Source: BS750m-G4 sp964472195 (GTDB lineage: Bacteria > Bacteroidota > Ignavibacteria > Tepidaquicellales > Tepidaquicellaceae). From it: a stretch of 29,291 nucleotides of DNA. The stretch is from positions 1 through 29,291 of the forward strand of contig CAYYJH010000033.1 in assembly GCA_964472195.1 (NCBI GenBank). Direction: 5' to 3'. Below, piece after piece: positions 15,637 through 24,117 of this stretch. The notes under the pieces are model-generated. The model was not told the DNA's origin. It saw only the letters and a program-made list of their open reading frames with translations, and searched no databases. The position numbers and the translations under genes were made by a program. Each line of letters opens with the position of its first letter. Within the stretch, counting starts at the first letter, position 1.

Positions 15637-16899
15637 ATGTCTCATTACTTTTACCAATGTTTCGACTGTAAAAAGGATTACACTTCCGAAGAGATAGAAG
15701 GAAAAACAATCTACCTCTGTCCTCATTGCGGAGAAGCTGAAAAGAACATGCCGCTGAAAGGTGTTTTAAAAGTTGTTTATGATTACAAATTTATCAAAAG
15801 GCATAATACAAAAGAGGAATTCTTACAGTTACCAGTCGGTGAATTCTGGGCATATCCATATTTATGGTCCCTTAATATTTCTGATAATAAATTCGATAAT
15901 ATTCCGACATCTTATAATAATAAGATAGCTTTGAATAATCATCCAGTTGTTGAAGGCAATATAGACGGAAGAAAATTATATTTCCTTGACGAAACACGCA
16001 ATCCAACTTTTTCTTTTAAAGACAGAGCAACTACCCTGGTCGCATTGAAAGCTATTCAAAGTGGAAACAATGAAATTGCTGCAGCATCAACCGGTAATGC
16101 AGGTTCATCGTTAGCAGGAATATGTTCTAAGCTTGGGCTGAGGTCTCATATTTTTGTTCCCAGAAATATTCCGGAAGGAAAACTCATCCAGATAAAATCT
16201 TATGGTGCTAATGTCTATACAGTAGATGGAGATTATGATATGGCGTTTGATCTATGTCAGGAAATTTCTCAAAAGAAAGGATGGTATAATCGCAACACAG
16301 CTTTTAATCCTTTAACAATAGAAGGTAAAAAGTCTGCTGCTTACGATATTTTTCTTTCATTCGAAGGTAAATTACCCGAATATATTTTTATACCAGTAGG
16401 TGATGGTGTAATAATTTCCGGATTATTTAAAGGATTATGTGAGCTATTACAATTAGGGTGGGTTAAAAAAATACCGAAAATTATTGGGGTGCAGTCGGAA
16501 GGGAGTAATGCATTAATTCGTTATCTTGTAACAGGTAAGTTCGAATATAGACCAGCATCAACAATAGCAGATGGAATTTGTTCAGGAGCTCCCAGGAATT
16601 TGTATATGGCAGCGGATGCAATAAAAAATTCAGAAGGATTTGGGATTGAAATTACTGACAGTGAAATATTGAAAGCACAAAAGTCGATTGCTAATAGTAT
16701 CGGTATATTAGTTGAACCCGCAGGAGCCGCTTCTTATGCGGGATTCATAAAAGTTATTGATTCATCACACATAAATCAAACTGATGATGTCCTGATAATA
16801 TTAACCGGTAGTGGATTAAAAGATATACAATCATTAAAGAGCTGGAATCTACTAAATGACGCTAAAAGTTACGATGAATGGAAAAGTACGTTAATGTAA
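15637..16899 (+). CDS. Threonine-synthase-like PLP enzyme with N-terminal zinc ribbon
   Basis: 420 residues. An N-terminal zinc ribbon (Cys8-x2-Cys11 and Cys28-x2-Cys31, in LCPHCGE) precedes a fold-type II PLP domain. Lys128 in FSFKDRATT is the expected Schiff-base lysine. AASTGNAGSSLA is the substrate loop, IPVGDGVIISG the phosphate loop, and LVEPAGAAS follows. Motifs fit threonine synthase and threonine dehydratase relatives. Since it sits 3 bases after ygeW, in the position where other loci carry ygeX, it most likely catalyses a beta-elimination releasing ammonia (for example on 2,3-diaminopropionate or a derivative) rather than threonine synthesis. No thrA or thrB lies nearby. The substrate is unproven. 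Confidence 0.8.
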   Translation: MSHYFYQCFDCKKDYTSEEIEGKTIYLCPHCGEAEKNMPLKGVLKVVYDYKFIKRHNTKEEFLQLPVGEFWAYPYLWSLNISDNKFDNIPTSYNNKIALNNHPVVEGNIDGRKLYFLDETRNPTFSFKDRATTLVALKAIQSGNNEIAAASTGNAGSSLAGICSKLGLRSHIFVPRNIPEGKLIQIKSYGANVYTVDGDYDMAFDLCQEISQKKGWYNRNTAFNPLTIEGKKSAAYDIFLSFEGKLPEYIFIPVGDGVIISGLFKGLCELLQLGWVKKIPKIIGVQSEGSNALIRYLVTGKFEYRPASTIADGICSGAPRNLYMAADAIKNSEGFGIEITDSEILKAQKSIANSIGILVEPAGAASYAGFIKVIDSSHINQTDDVLIILTGSGLKDIQSLKSWNLLNDAKSYDEWKSTLM

Positions 16900-16987
16900 A
16901 AATAATAAATAGGTAAAGGTAATTCATATTTAATAAATTCTAAACTCAGTTAGCATTTAGTATTAAATTATTCTAATTAACCTTCCG

Positions 16988-17027
16988 TTTTGAATTTAGT
17001 TTACAAAATAGAAATTTTATATTTACA
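16988..17027 (+). promoter_or_regulatory. Promoter-like element upstream of gcvP
   Basis: This is the second copy of the element at 2059-2098: the first 18 bases are identical and 34 of 40 match overall by eye. TTTA (16995-16998), a 19-base spacer and TATATTTA (17018-17025) fit a Bacteroidota -33/-7 promoter. TATATT ends 44 bases before the gcvP ATG, nearly the same spacing as in the first copy. It implies that gcvP has its own promoter within the 168-base gap after the PLP enzyme. Confidence 0.5.
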
Positions 17028-17067
17028 TTTGATCATAATATATTAAACTTTAATATTAAAAATACAT

Positions 17068-19986
17068 ATGAGTAAATTACCAAGTACACAAAAATTTGCA
17101 CATAGGCATATTGGACCAGATGATAAAGAAATCAATTCCATGCTTAAAACAATTAATTTTAAATCACTCGATGAATTAATTGACAATACTATTCCTAATA
17201 ATATACTCCTAAAAGAAAAAATAAAACTTGATGAACCACTTTCAGAATATCAATTCATAAAGAAGCTAAAATCAATTGCACAAAAGAATAAAGTTTTCAA
17301 AACATATATTGGCCTGGGTTATTACCCGACCATCACCCCTACTGTTATTCTAAGAAATATTTTTGAAAATCCCGGATGGTATACACAATATACACCGTAT
17401 CAAGCAGAAATATCGCAGGGGAGACTCGAAGCATTGCTTAATTTTCAAACAATGGTCACTGACCTAACAGGTATGGATATTGCGAATTCGTCTTTATTGG
17501 ATGAAGGGACAGCTGCTGCTGAAGCAATGCTAATGTGTAATTCGCTGAGAAAAAGAAGTAAACCAGACTCGAATGTAATTTTCGTCTCAGAAGAATGTTT
17601 CCCTCAAACTATAGAAGTTGTTAAAACAAGAGCGGAAGCCGTTGGTGTTGAAGTCAAAGTTGGTAACCATAGAACTGTGGAATTATCTGATAGCATTTTT
17701 GCAGTACTTGTTCAATATCCGGCATCAGATGGTGAAATATACAATTATAGAGAGTTCTTTGACAAAGCAGAACAGAAAAAAATATTTAAAATCGTAGCTG
17801 CGGATTTATTAAGCCTAACTCTTTTAACTCCTCCTAATGAATTCGGAGCCGATGTTGTCGTAGGAACTACACAAAGGCTGGGAATTCCATTGGGTTTCGG
17901 TGGTCCACACGCAGGATATTTTGCGACAAAAGATGAATATAAACGAAACATACCTGGAAGAATTATAGGTGTTTCCATAGATGACGATGGAAACAAAGCA
18001 TATAGGATGGCGTTACAAACAAGAGAGCAGCATATTAAAAGAGATAAAGCTACAAGCAATATTTGTACGTCTCAAGTATTATTAGCAATTATGGCGGGTA
18101 TGTATGCAGTATATCACGGACCGGATGGTCTTAATAATATTGCTCGAAGGATCTTAGGATTGACTAAACTTCTTGATGGTTTATTAAAAAAACTTGGATA
18201 TAATCAGATTAATATAAATTACTTTGATACTTTGAAGATTGAATTTAATAAAAGTGATCGAGATAAAATTGAGAACATAAGAAAAAATGCTGAGTCTAAA
18301 AAAATAAATTTTAGATACTTTGATAATTTTATTGGTATTTCAGTAAGCGAAATTACAGATCTTGAAGATATTGCAAGTATTATATCTATATTTGCTGCAA
18401 ATGACACGGATGATATTGAAATAGATATCGATTTAGATTCTGTAAATATAAAATATACTTCTGAATTTGAAAGAAAAAGCAAATACTTAACACATCCGGT
18501 ATTTCATTGTTATCATTCGGAGATGGAATTCACAAGATATTTAAAATATTTAGAGAACAGGGATCTTTCTTTAACCGGTTCGATGATACCTCTTGGCTCA
18601 TGCACAATGAAACTCAGTGCAACTACAGAAATGTTGGGTTTATCCTGGTCTGAATTTGCAGATATACATCCATTTGTCCCACTTGAACAGGCTGAAGGAT
18701 ATATGGAAATAATTAATAAATTGGAAAGTGATTTATGTAAAATAACAGGGTTTGCTGGATTTTCACTACAGCCAAATTCAGGAGCACAAGGGGAATATAC
18801 TGGTTTAATGATTATACGTAAGTACCATCGAAATAAAGGTAATACACAGCGTAATATAGTGTTAATTCCCTCATCAGCACATGGAACAAATCCAGCAAGT
18901 GCGGTTATGGCTGGAATGAAAGTAGTAGTAGTGAATTGTGATGAAAAGGGTAACATAGATATAAATGATTTAAGGATGAAGTCTGTGGAAAACAAAGAAC
19001 GTTTAGCTGCTCTGATGGTGACTTATCCTTCTACTCATGGTGTTTTTGAATCAACAATTAAAGAAGTTTGTAATATTATTCACGAAAATGGAGGTCAGGT
19101 GTATTTAGATGGAGCAAACATGAATGCACAGGTTGGTTTAACAAGCCCGGCAATGGTTGGAGCAGATGTCTGTCATTTGAATCTTCACAAAACATTTTCC
19201 ATACCACATGGTGGTGGTGGACCGGGTGTAGGTCCAGTTGGAGTTGCATCTCATTTAGTTCCATTTTTACCAGGTCATCCTCTTGTAAGAACTGGTGGCG
19301 AGAAAGCAATAAGTGCGGTTTCATCAGCACCTTGGGGGAGTCCGCTTGTTTTGATCATTTCATATGCGTATATATCAATGATGGGCGAGGAGGGTTTAAC
19401 AAAAGCATCTAAGGTTGCAATACTAAATGCAAATTATGTAAAAGAAAGATTGAAGGATTATTATAAAGTTTTATATACAGGAGACAGTGGAAATGTAGCT
19501 CACGAATTAATTTTCGATTTCAGGGAGTTCAAAGCTGGAACAAAAATTGAAGTTGAGGATATATCAAAAAGGTTAATGGATTATAGTTTCCATGCACCGA
19601 CAGTTTCCTTCCCTGTTCCTGGGACTATGATGTTTGAACCAACAGAAAGTGAATCACAGGCAGAACTCGATAGATATTGTGATGCAATGATCTCGATAAG
19701 GGAAGAGATTAGCGATATTCAATCCGGTGTTGCTGATAAGGTTGATAATCTCTTGAAGAATGCACCCCATACTGCATTAAATGTTTCTGCGGATGAATGG
19801 TCGCATCCTTATTCCAGAAGGAGGGCTGCTTATCCTGTTGAGAATTTAATAAAAAATAAATTCTGGACACCTGTTAGTAGAATAGATAATGCTTACGGTG
19901 ATAGAAATTTATTTTGCAGCTGCATTCCAGTCAGTGAACTGATCAAAGACGAAGAAAAAATTCAGAAAGAAGTTATGACTGAATAA
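17068..19986 (+). CDS. gcvP: Glycine dehydrogenase (decarboxylating), P-protein of the glycine cleavage system
   Basis: 972 residues, the full-length fused P-protein (E. coli GcvP is 957). It starts FAHRHIGPDD, as usual. The PLP lysine is Lys708 in LNLHKTFSIPHGGGGPG. SLTGSMIPLGSCTMKLSA, LQPNSGAQGEYTG, SSAHGTNPASA and GDRNLFCSC are all family signatures. It decarboxylates glycine and passes the aminomethyl group to GcvH lipoate. GcvT, GcvH and the lipoamide dehydrogenase are not in this window. It follows the purine/ureide cluster and shares its promoter-like element. Glycine is a known product of anaerobic purine fermentation, so the position makes metabolic sense. Confidence 0.98.
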   Translation: MSKLPSTQKFAHRHIGPDDKEINSMLKTINFKSLDELIDNTIPNNILLKEKIKLDEPLSEYQFIKKLKSIAQKNKVFKTYIGLGYYPTITPTVILRNIFENPGWYTQYTPYQAEISQGRLEALLNFQTMVTDLTGMDIANSSLLDEGTAAAEAMLMCNSLRKRSKPDSNVIFVSEECFPQTIEVVKTRAEAVGVEVKVGNHRTVELSDSIFAVLVQYPASDGEIYNYREFFDKAEQKKIFKIVAADLLSLTLLTPPNEFGADVVVGTTQRLGIPLGFGGPHAGYFATKDEYKRNIPGRIIGVSIDDDGNKAYRMALQTREQHIKRDKATSNICTSQVLLAIMAGMYAVYHGPDGLNNIARRILGLTKLLDGLLKKLGYNQININYFDTLKIEFNKSDRDKIENIRKNAESKKINFRYFDNFIGISVSEITDLEDIASIISIFAANDTDDIEIDIDLDSVNIKYTSEFERKSKYLTHPVFHCYHSEMEFTRYLKYLENRDLSLTGSMIPLGSCTMKLSATTEMLGLSWSEFADIHPFVPLEQAEGYMEIINKLESDLCKITGFAGFSLQPNSGAQGEYTGLMIIRKYHRNKGNTQRNIVLIPSSAHGTNPASAVMAGMKVVVVNCDEKGNIDINDLRMKSVENKERLAALMVTYPSTHGVFESTIKEVCNIIHENGGQVYLDGANMNAQVGLTSPAMVGADVCHLNLHKTFSIPHGGGGPGVGPVGVASHLVPFLPGHPLVRTGGEKAISAVSSAPWGSPLVLIISYAYISMMGEEGLTKASKVAILNANYVKERLKDYYKVLYTGDSGNVAHELIFDFREFKAGTKIEVEDISKRLMDYSFHAPTVSFPVPGTMMFEPTESESQAELDRYCDAMISIREEISDIQSGVADKVDNLLKNAPHTALNVSADEWSHPYSRRRAAYPVENLIKNKFWTPVSRIDNAYGDRNLFCSCIPVSELIKDEEKIQKEVMTE

Positions 19987-20013
19987 ATTTCATAATCTAA
20001 ACACATTTAATCT

Positions 20014-21153
20014 ATGTTAAAAAAAGGTCAGAGAGTATTGGCAGCGATAATGTTTACCGACATGGTCGGTTATACAGCATTAACGCAGGAGGATGAAAAA
20101 AAATCCAAAGAGTTTCGTGACAGACACAGAGAAGTACTTCAAAACTCTACCAACAATCATAATGGAAAAACTTTACAATACTGGGGTGATGGAACGTTGA
20201 CAATTTTTGATAGTGCGGTTGAAGCTGTTAATTGTGCAATTGAAATACAGAGGGAACTACAGAAAGAACCAAAAATCCCTTTGAGAATTGGGATACATGT
20301 TGGAGATATCGTTTATGATGATGAAGGAATATATGGAGACGGTGTCAATCTTGCATCGAGGTTGGAAACACTTTCTATTTCAGGAGGGGTTTTAATTTCA
20401 TACAAAGTAAACGATGAAATAAAGAATCAACACGGAGTCAACACGAAGTCAATGGGTGAGTTTGAATTGAAGAATGTAAAGAAACCCATCGAAGTCTTTG
20501 CTATTACAAACGAAGGTCTGGTTATCCCAAAACTGGAAGAACTTAAGAAAAAGGCAAGGAGAAGAGGAAAAATCAATGTTATATTAATTTCTGTATTAGC
20601 ATTTTTTTTAATTCTAGTTACATTTTTTATTTACAAATATGGAGATATTCTTCTCAATAATTCCGATAAGAATATTTCAATAGAGTTATCATCACCTGTT
20701 GAGCAAGTAAAGAATTTTATTACTGATGTTGGTACAAAGGATTTGAAATCCGCTTATAGCAGGCAAATGAATGAATTGTGGAGTGACTATAATAAATTCC
20801 GCTCAAATGAATTATTCGGTGAAATTGATAGTGCAATAATAAATAACTACAATTTAAAAGAAGATGATAGTTTACGCGCGGTAGTGTACTTAGAATATTC
20901 TTTATATTGCAAAGGTGATAGAAGCGGAAAGTATGAACAAAATTTTGTGTTAGAGAAAATAGATACTACCTGGAAAATAATGAAAACAGATGACATTTCG
21001 TTCAAGTCATTTACAAAACAAAAGAAAACAAAAACTCAAAAAACTACTGAGAAAAAAACAGACGAACAACTGCAAAAGGAAAAAATTCGTGAAAACCTAC
21101 TCAAAAAAAGTATTATAAGAAGGGAGAAACTAAAAAAGAAATTGAACAAGTAA
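20014..21153 (+). CDS. Membrane-anchored class III adenylate/guanylate cyclase with extracytoplasmic domain
   Basis: 379 residues. The N-terminal cyclase domain (~8-170) keeps the metal-binding aspartates Asp16 (FTDMVGYTALT) and Asp59 (LQYWGDGTLTIF), the IPLRIGIHVGDIV strand, and GDGVNLASRLE with the transition-state Asn and Arg. One transmembrane helix at ~188-210 (INVILISVLAFFLILVTFF) follows a Lys/Arg-rich stop. A ~110-residue domain beyond it resembles SnoaL/NTF2-like folds (SPVEQVKNFITDV...LWSDY...YEQNFVLEKIDTTWKIMKTD). The last ~45 residues are very rich in Lys and Glu. The cyclase is cytoplasmic and the tail domain lies outside, an order opposite to most receptor cyclases. It starts 27 bases after gcvP and may be co-transcribed. 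Nucleotide preference is uncertain. Confidence 0.85.
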   Translation: MLKKGQRVLAAIMFTDMVGYTALTQEDEKKSKEFRDRHREVLQNSTNNHNGKTLQYWGDGTLTIFDSAVEAVNCAIEIQRELQKEPKIPLRIGIHVGDIVYDDEGIYGDGVNLASRLETLSISGGVLISYKVNDEIKNQHGVNTKSMGEFELKNVKKPIEVFAITNEGLVIPKLEELKKKARRRGKINVILISVLAFFLILVTFFIYKYGDILLNNSDKNISIELSSPVEQVKNFITDVGTKDLKSAYSRQMNELWSDYNKFRSNELFGEIDSAIINNYNLKEDDSLRAVVYLEYSLYCKGDRSGKYEQNFVLEKIDTTWKIMKTDDISFKSFTKQKKTKTQKTTEKKTDEQLQKEKIRENLLKKSIIRREKLKKKLNK

Positions 21154-21303
21154 GCAATGCATTAGTAATAATCATATCAATTAAAATCTTTTTAATCCAT
21201 CAATTATTTTTACTGTTTCATGCATATTTTAAAAATCCCTTGAGTTATCCATAACAGCAGCTTCTTTTAAATATTAAAAGTAAATAAAACTTTTGCAGAT
21301 AAT

Positions 21304-23253
21304 TTATTTATTGTCTAAAGCAATATTGATTGTCAACGTTGTTCCTTTATCTTTTATCCCACTGATATCCATAGTTCCTTTCCATAATAATATCCTTTCG
21401 CGAATTCCAATAAGACCGAATGATTTTGGATGGTTTATTTTTCCCTCTTTTATACCGACACCATTATCTTTAACTGTTAGGCATAAATTATTATTTTGTT
21501 TTATTAAGCTAACATCGACTTTAGTCGCTCTTGAATGACGAGTAACGTTTGTTAATGCCTCCTGTACAATTCTATATAATGATATAGAAAGTTTTTTATC
21601 AAGGAGAATTTCTTCAGGTTTAAACTTAACATTGCATTTAATTCCTGTATGTTTATGAAACTCATCAGCTTGCCATTCAATAGAAGCTGGTAATCCCAGG
21701 TCATCTATTATGCTTGGTCTTAATTCAGTAGAAATTTTGTGAATTGTTTCGCTAGCTGAATCAAGGAGTTTCTTAGTAGTATTAATTTTTTTGGACTCCG
21801 CTTTTTTTCTTTTAGGAAGAGACTTTTCAAGTTCTGAGATATTTATTTTTGCAGCAGTTAATAATTGTCCAAGATCATCATGAATTTCTCTTGCTACCGA
21901 AGCTCTTTCTTCTTCTCTTACTGTTTGTAAATGAGCTGACAAATTTCTGAGTTGTTCCCGGGATGATTTAATATTTCTTTCAGTATTAGCTCTTTCTGTT
22001 ATATCCCTGGCATATATAGCAAACAGATACACTTCACCTTTTGAATCTAGAATGGGATGAACATTGTTTTCGAAAATATATCCGTCTCGTTCATCAACAA
22101 ATTGTTTTGGCTTTTTAGATTTAACTACATCTTCAGCTATAGCTTTTCTCTTTTTTACAACTTTCATCGGAAGGAAATTGAAAATAGACTTACCCATGAA
22201 GGTGTTAGGTTTAAGGTTTAATCGTTTTGCAGCAATATCGTTAATTAAAATGACTTTATAATTTCTATCTATCAAAATCATCGAATCAAATGATGAATTT
22301 ATAAGAACGTTTGTTGTTTCTTCGCTTCGCTTTATTTTTTCCTGAGCATTTTTAAGTTCAGTAATATCGATAGCAATATTTAAAATGTATTTTATTTTAG
22401 CAAAAGCATCGAGTACTGGATAAACTGTGTAAAGGGCAGGGAATCTTTCACCATTCTTTCGCACTAATTCGAGTTCTTCCGTTACACCTTTTTCTTCCTT
22501 AAGTATTCTTTGAATGGCTTCAGAATACCTATTAATATTATCAGTAGTATGAAGAATCGATACTGGTTTTTTTATCACTTCATCTCGTTTATACTCAAAA
22601 ATCTTTTCGGAGCCCGGACTAAACTCAAGGATTAAAGCATCCTTGCCATCTAGATTAGTAAGAACAAAAGATATGTTGCTTGCAGCATTGAAAATTGATT
22701 TGAGACGTTTTTCGTTTTCTATTAAAGTTTCCTCAGTAATCTTTCTATCAGCTATGCTGCTCAATTGTTTTCCAAGTGTGTCAAGTAAGTTTCTTTCTTC
22801 CTTAATGAATGGTCCCTCAAATTTTCGTGGTTTTTCCTGCAAATAGAAAACGTCGATACATCCGACTTTATGATTAGAAACTAATATATCAGTGGATAAC
22901 TTCCATTTCGTTTCATTGAAATTCTCAGTTACAAATCTATTATCACCAAACGTAATTCTTGCACATGTTATATCAGTATGCTGAAATGCAGGAGGAATAA
23001 ATGTTACGGCTTTCTGGAAAATGCTGTTCAAAGATAGATCATATTCTTCTATTAATTTTATTGTGCTGAAAAGACAGTTTAATTCTTTAACTCTTTCCAA
23101 TAAATCGTGCTGTAGTTTATCATAAGTTTTTTTTGACAGGTCTTTGTGGCTTAATGAATTTTCGAATTCGATGATTCTTTTTCTTAACAGTTCATTTTCT
23201 GAAATGAGGTCTGACTTTGATTTATTTGAATATTCTAATTCTTTTAATTCCAT
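21304..23253 (-). CDS. Orphan cytoplasmic PAS sensor histidine kinase (HisKA_3/NarX-DesK type)
   Basis: 649 residues with no membrane segment. A coiled coil (~1-60) is followed by a GAF-like region (~60-165), PAS 1 (~185-295), PAS 2 (~310-420), a HisKA_3 dimerisation domain with the phospho-accepting His458 in VAREIHDDLGQLL, and an HATPase domain (~545-648; VKDNGVGI, GLIGIRERI, KGTTLTINI). Such kinases phosphorylate NarL/FixJ-type response regulators. None is present in this window. It is convergent with the cyclase gene, separated by 150 bases in which no convincing terminator is seen. The sensed signal is unknown. Confidence 0.92.
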   Translation of the reverse strand: MELKELEYSNKSKSDLISENELLRKRIIEFENSLSHKDLSKKTYDKLQHDLLERVKELNCLFSTIKLIEEYDLSLNSIFQKAVTFIPPAFQHTDITCARITFGDNRFVTENFNETKWKLSTDILVSNHKVGCIDVFYLQEKPRKFEGPFIKEERNLLDTLGKQLSSIADRKITEETLIENEKRLKSIFNAASNISFVLTNLDGKDALILEFSPGSEKIFEYKRDEVIKKPVSILHTTDNINRYSEAIQRILKEEKGVTEELELVRKNGERFPALYTVYPVLDAFAKIKYILNIAIDITELKNAQEKIKRSEETTNVLINSSFDSMILIDRNYKVILINDIAAKRLNLKPNTFMGKSIFNFLPMKVVKKRKAIAEDVVKSKKPKQFVDERDGYIFENNVHPILDSKGEVYLFAIYARDITERANTERNIKSSREQLRNLSAHLQTVREEERASVAREIHDDLGQLLTAAKINISELEKSLPKRKKAESKKINTTKKLLDSASETIHKISTELRPSIIDDLGLPASIEWQADEFHKHTGIKCNVKFKPEEILLDKKLSISLYRIVQEALTNVTRHSRATKVDVSLIKQNNNLCLTVKDNGVGIKEGKINHPKSFGLIGIRERILLWKGTMDISGIKDKGTTLTINIALDNK

Positions 23254-23664
23254 AGTGGTAAAAAATTATAGTGGGGGTATAATAAATTAAATTCACAACA
23301 CAACTTGGAACAGGACTATAACTCATCTCAAATTATTTAATAATTATGTTTCTTTGAAAGATATAAGATAATTATGAAAGAATATATAAGTAATTCACTC
23401 GATTTATCGTAGGTGTTTGTCCTACACTTATTTGACACTTAAAATATTTATTAATTCAAAACTGTTTGAGAAGCTTCATTAGTTCAATGGGTTATACAAT
23501 ATTTACTGCAAATAAGAAAAAAGTTTTGTATGTTAAATAAGTTTTTCAAAGGACTATTTTAAAAAGTAAATTCTTTAGAACTTTATTTTCAAAGTGTTTT
23601 AATAATGAGCTAATCTATAAGAAGCATTACAACTTTTTAAATAGCCCTTAATTTTTTTTAAAAA
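23254..23664. other. 411-base intergenic region between divergent genes, with a GTAGG-N7-CCTAC palindrome
   Basis: No coding frame, tRNA or repeat with copies elsewhere in the window was seen. The one striking feature is GTAGG-TGTTTGT-CCTAC (23409-23425), a 5-bp inverted repeat with a 7-base centre, 156 bases upstream of the histidine kinase start and 240 bases upstream of the CoA-binding gene. It could be a response-regulator site. The rest is AT-rich and should hold the promoters of both flanking genes. Confidence 0.45.
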
Positions 23665-24084
23665 ATGAATACAAAAGAAATCTTAACAAAATATTTTAAG
23701 ATAGCAGTCGTAGGTTTTTCTGAGGATGAGTTACGCGACAGTCGCAAAGTGGCAAAGTATATGGCAGACGAGGGGTATAAAATTTACGGTGTAAATCCAA
23801 AGCTCGCTGGAAAAACGATTGATGGAATAAAATGTTTTAGCAGCCTTGCCGAACTACCTGAGAAAATTGACATCGTAAATATTTTTAGAAAACCCCATTT
23901 TGTATTTGACATCGTTAAGGAGGTTCTTGAATTGGGATATAAACCAAAAGTAATATGGACACAATTAGGTATTTTTAACGAGAAGGCAAAGGAACTGGCT
24001 TTACAGGAAAAGATGGAATATATTGAAAACAAATGTCTTTACATTGAACACAGAAAAAACGGGTTGTCCAAGAAGCTATTTTAG
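23665..24084 (+). CDS. CoA-binding domain protein (YccU family)
   Basis: 139 residues, typical for the single-domain Rossmann CoA-binding proteins. IAVVGFSEDELRDSRKVAKYM is the nucleotide-binding loop and first helix; YGVNPKLAGKTIDGIKCFSSLAELPEKIDIVNIFRK and VIWTQLGIFNEKAKELA are the standard blocks; NKCLYIEHRK ends it. Members resemble the N-terminal domain of succinyl-CoA synthetase alpha but lack the active histidine, and their cellular role is unknown. It lies 33 bases upstream of the DUF2723 gene. Confidence 0.92.
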   Translation: MNTKEILTKYFKIAVVGFSEDELRDSRKVAKYMADEGYKIYGVNPKLAGKTIDGIKCFSSLAELPEKIDIVNIFRKPHFVFDIVKEVLELGYKPKVIWTQLGIFNEKAKELALQEKMEYIENKCLYIEHRKNGLSKKLF

Positions 24085-24117
24085 CGTTATAACAATTTAG
24101 TGATATAAAATTAATTC

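Noticed and set aside
15637..16899. Housekeeping threonine synthase (thrC)
   Set aside because: The fold fits, but the gene is packed 3 bases behind ygeW with no threonine genes near; a lyase role in the cluster is at least as likely, so no symbol was given.
18513..18995. Long open frame of 160 codons on the minus strand inside gcvP
   Set aside because: It lies wholly within a certain gene, has no recognisable domain, and its composition looks like a complementary-strand shadow.
21264..21280. CTTTTAA-ATA-TTAAAAG inverted repeat between the convergent cyclase and kinase genes
   Set aside because: Pure A/T apart from the end bases, with no U tract on either strand; likely chance in AT-rich DNA.
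23461..23664. tRNA or small RNA gene upstream of the CoA-binding protein
   Set aside because: No T-loop (GTTCGAAT-type) or acceptor-stem pairing could be found by eye.
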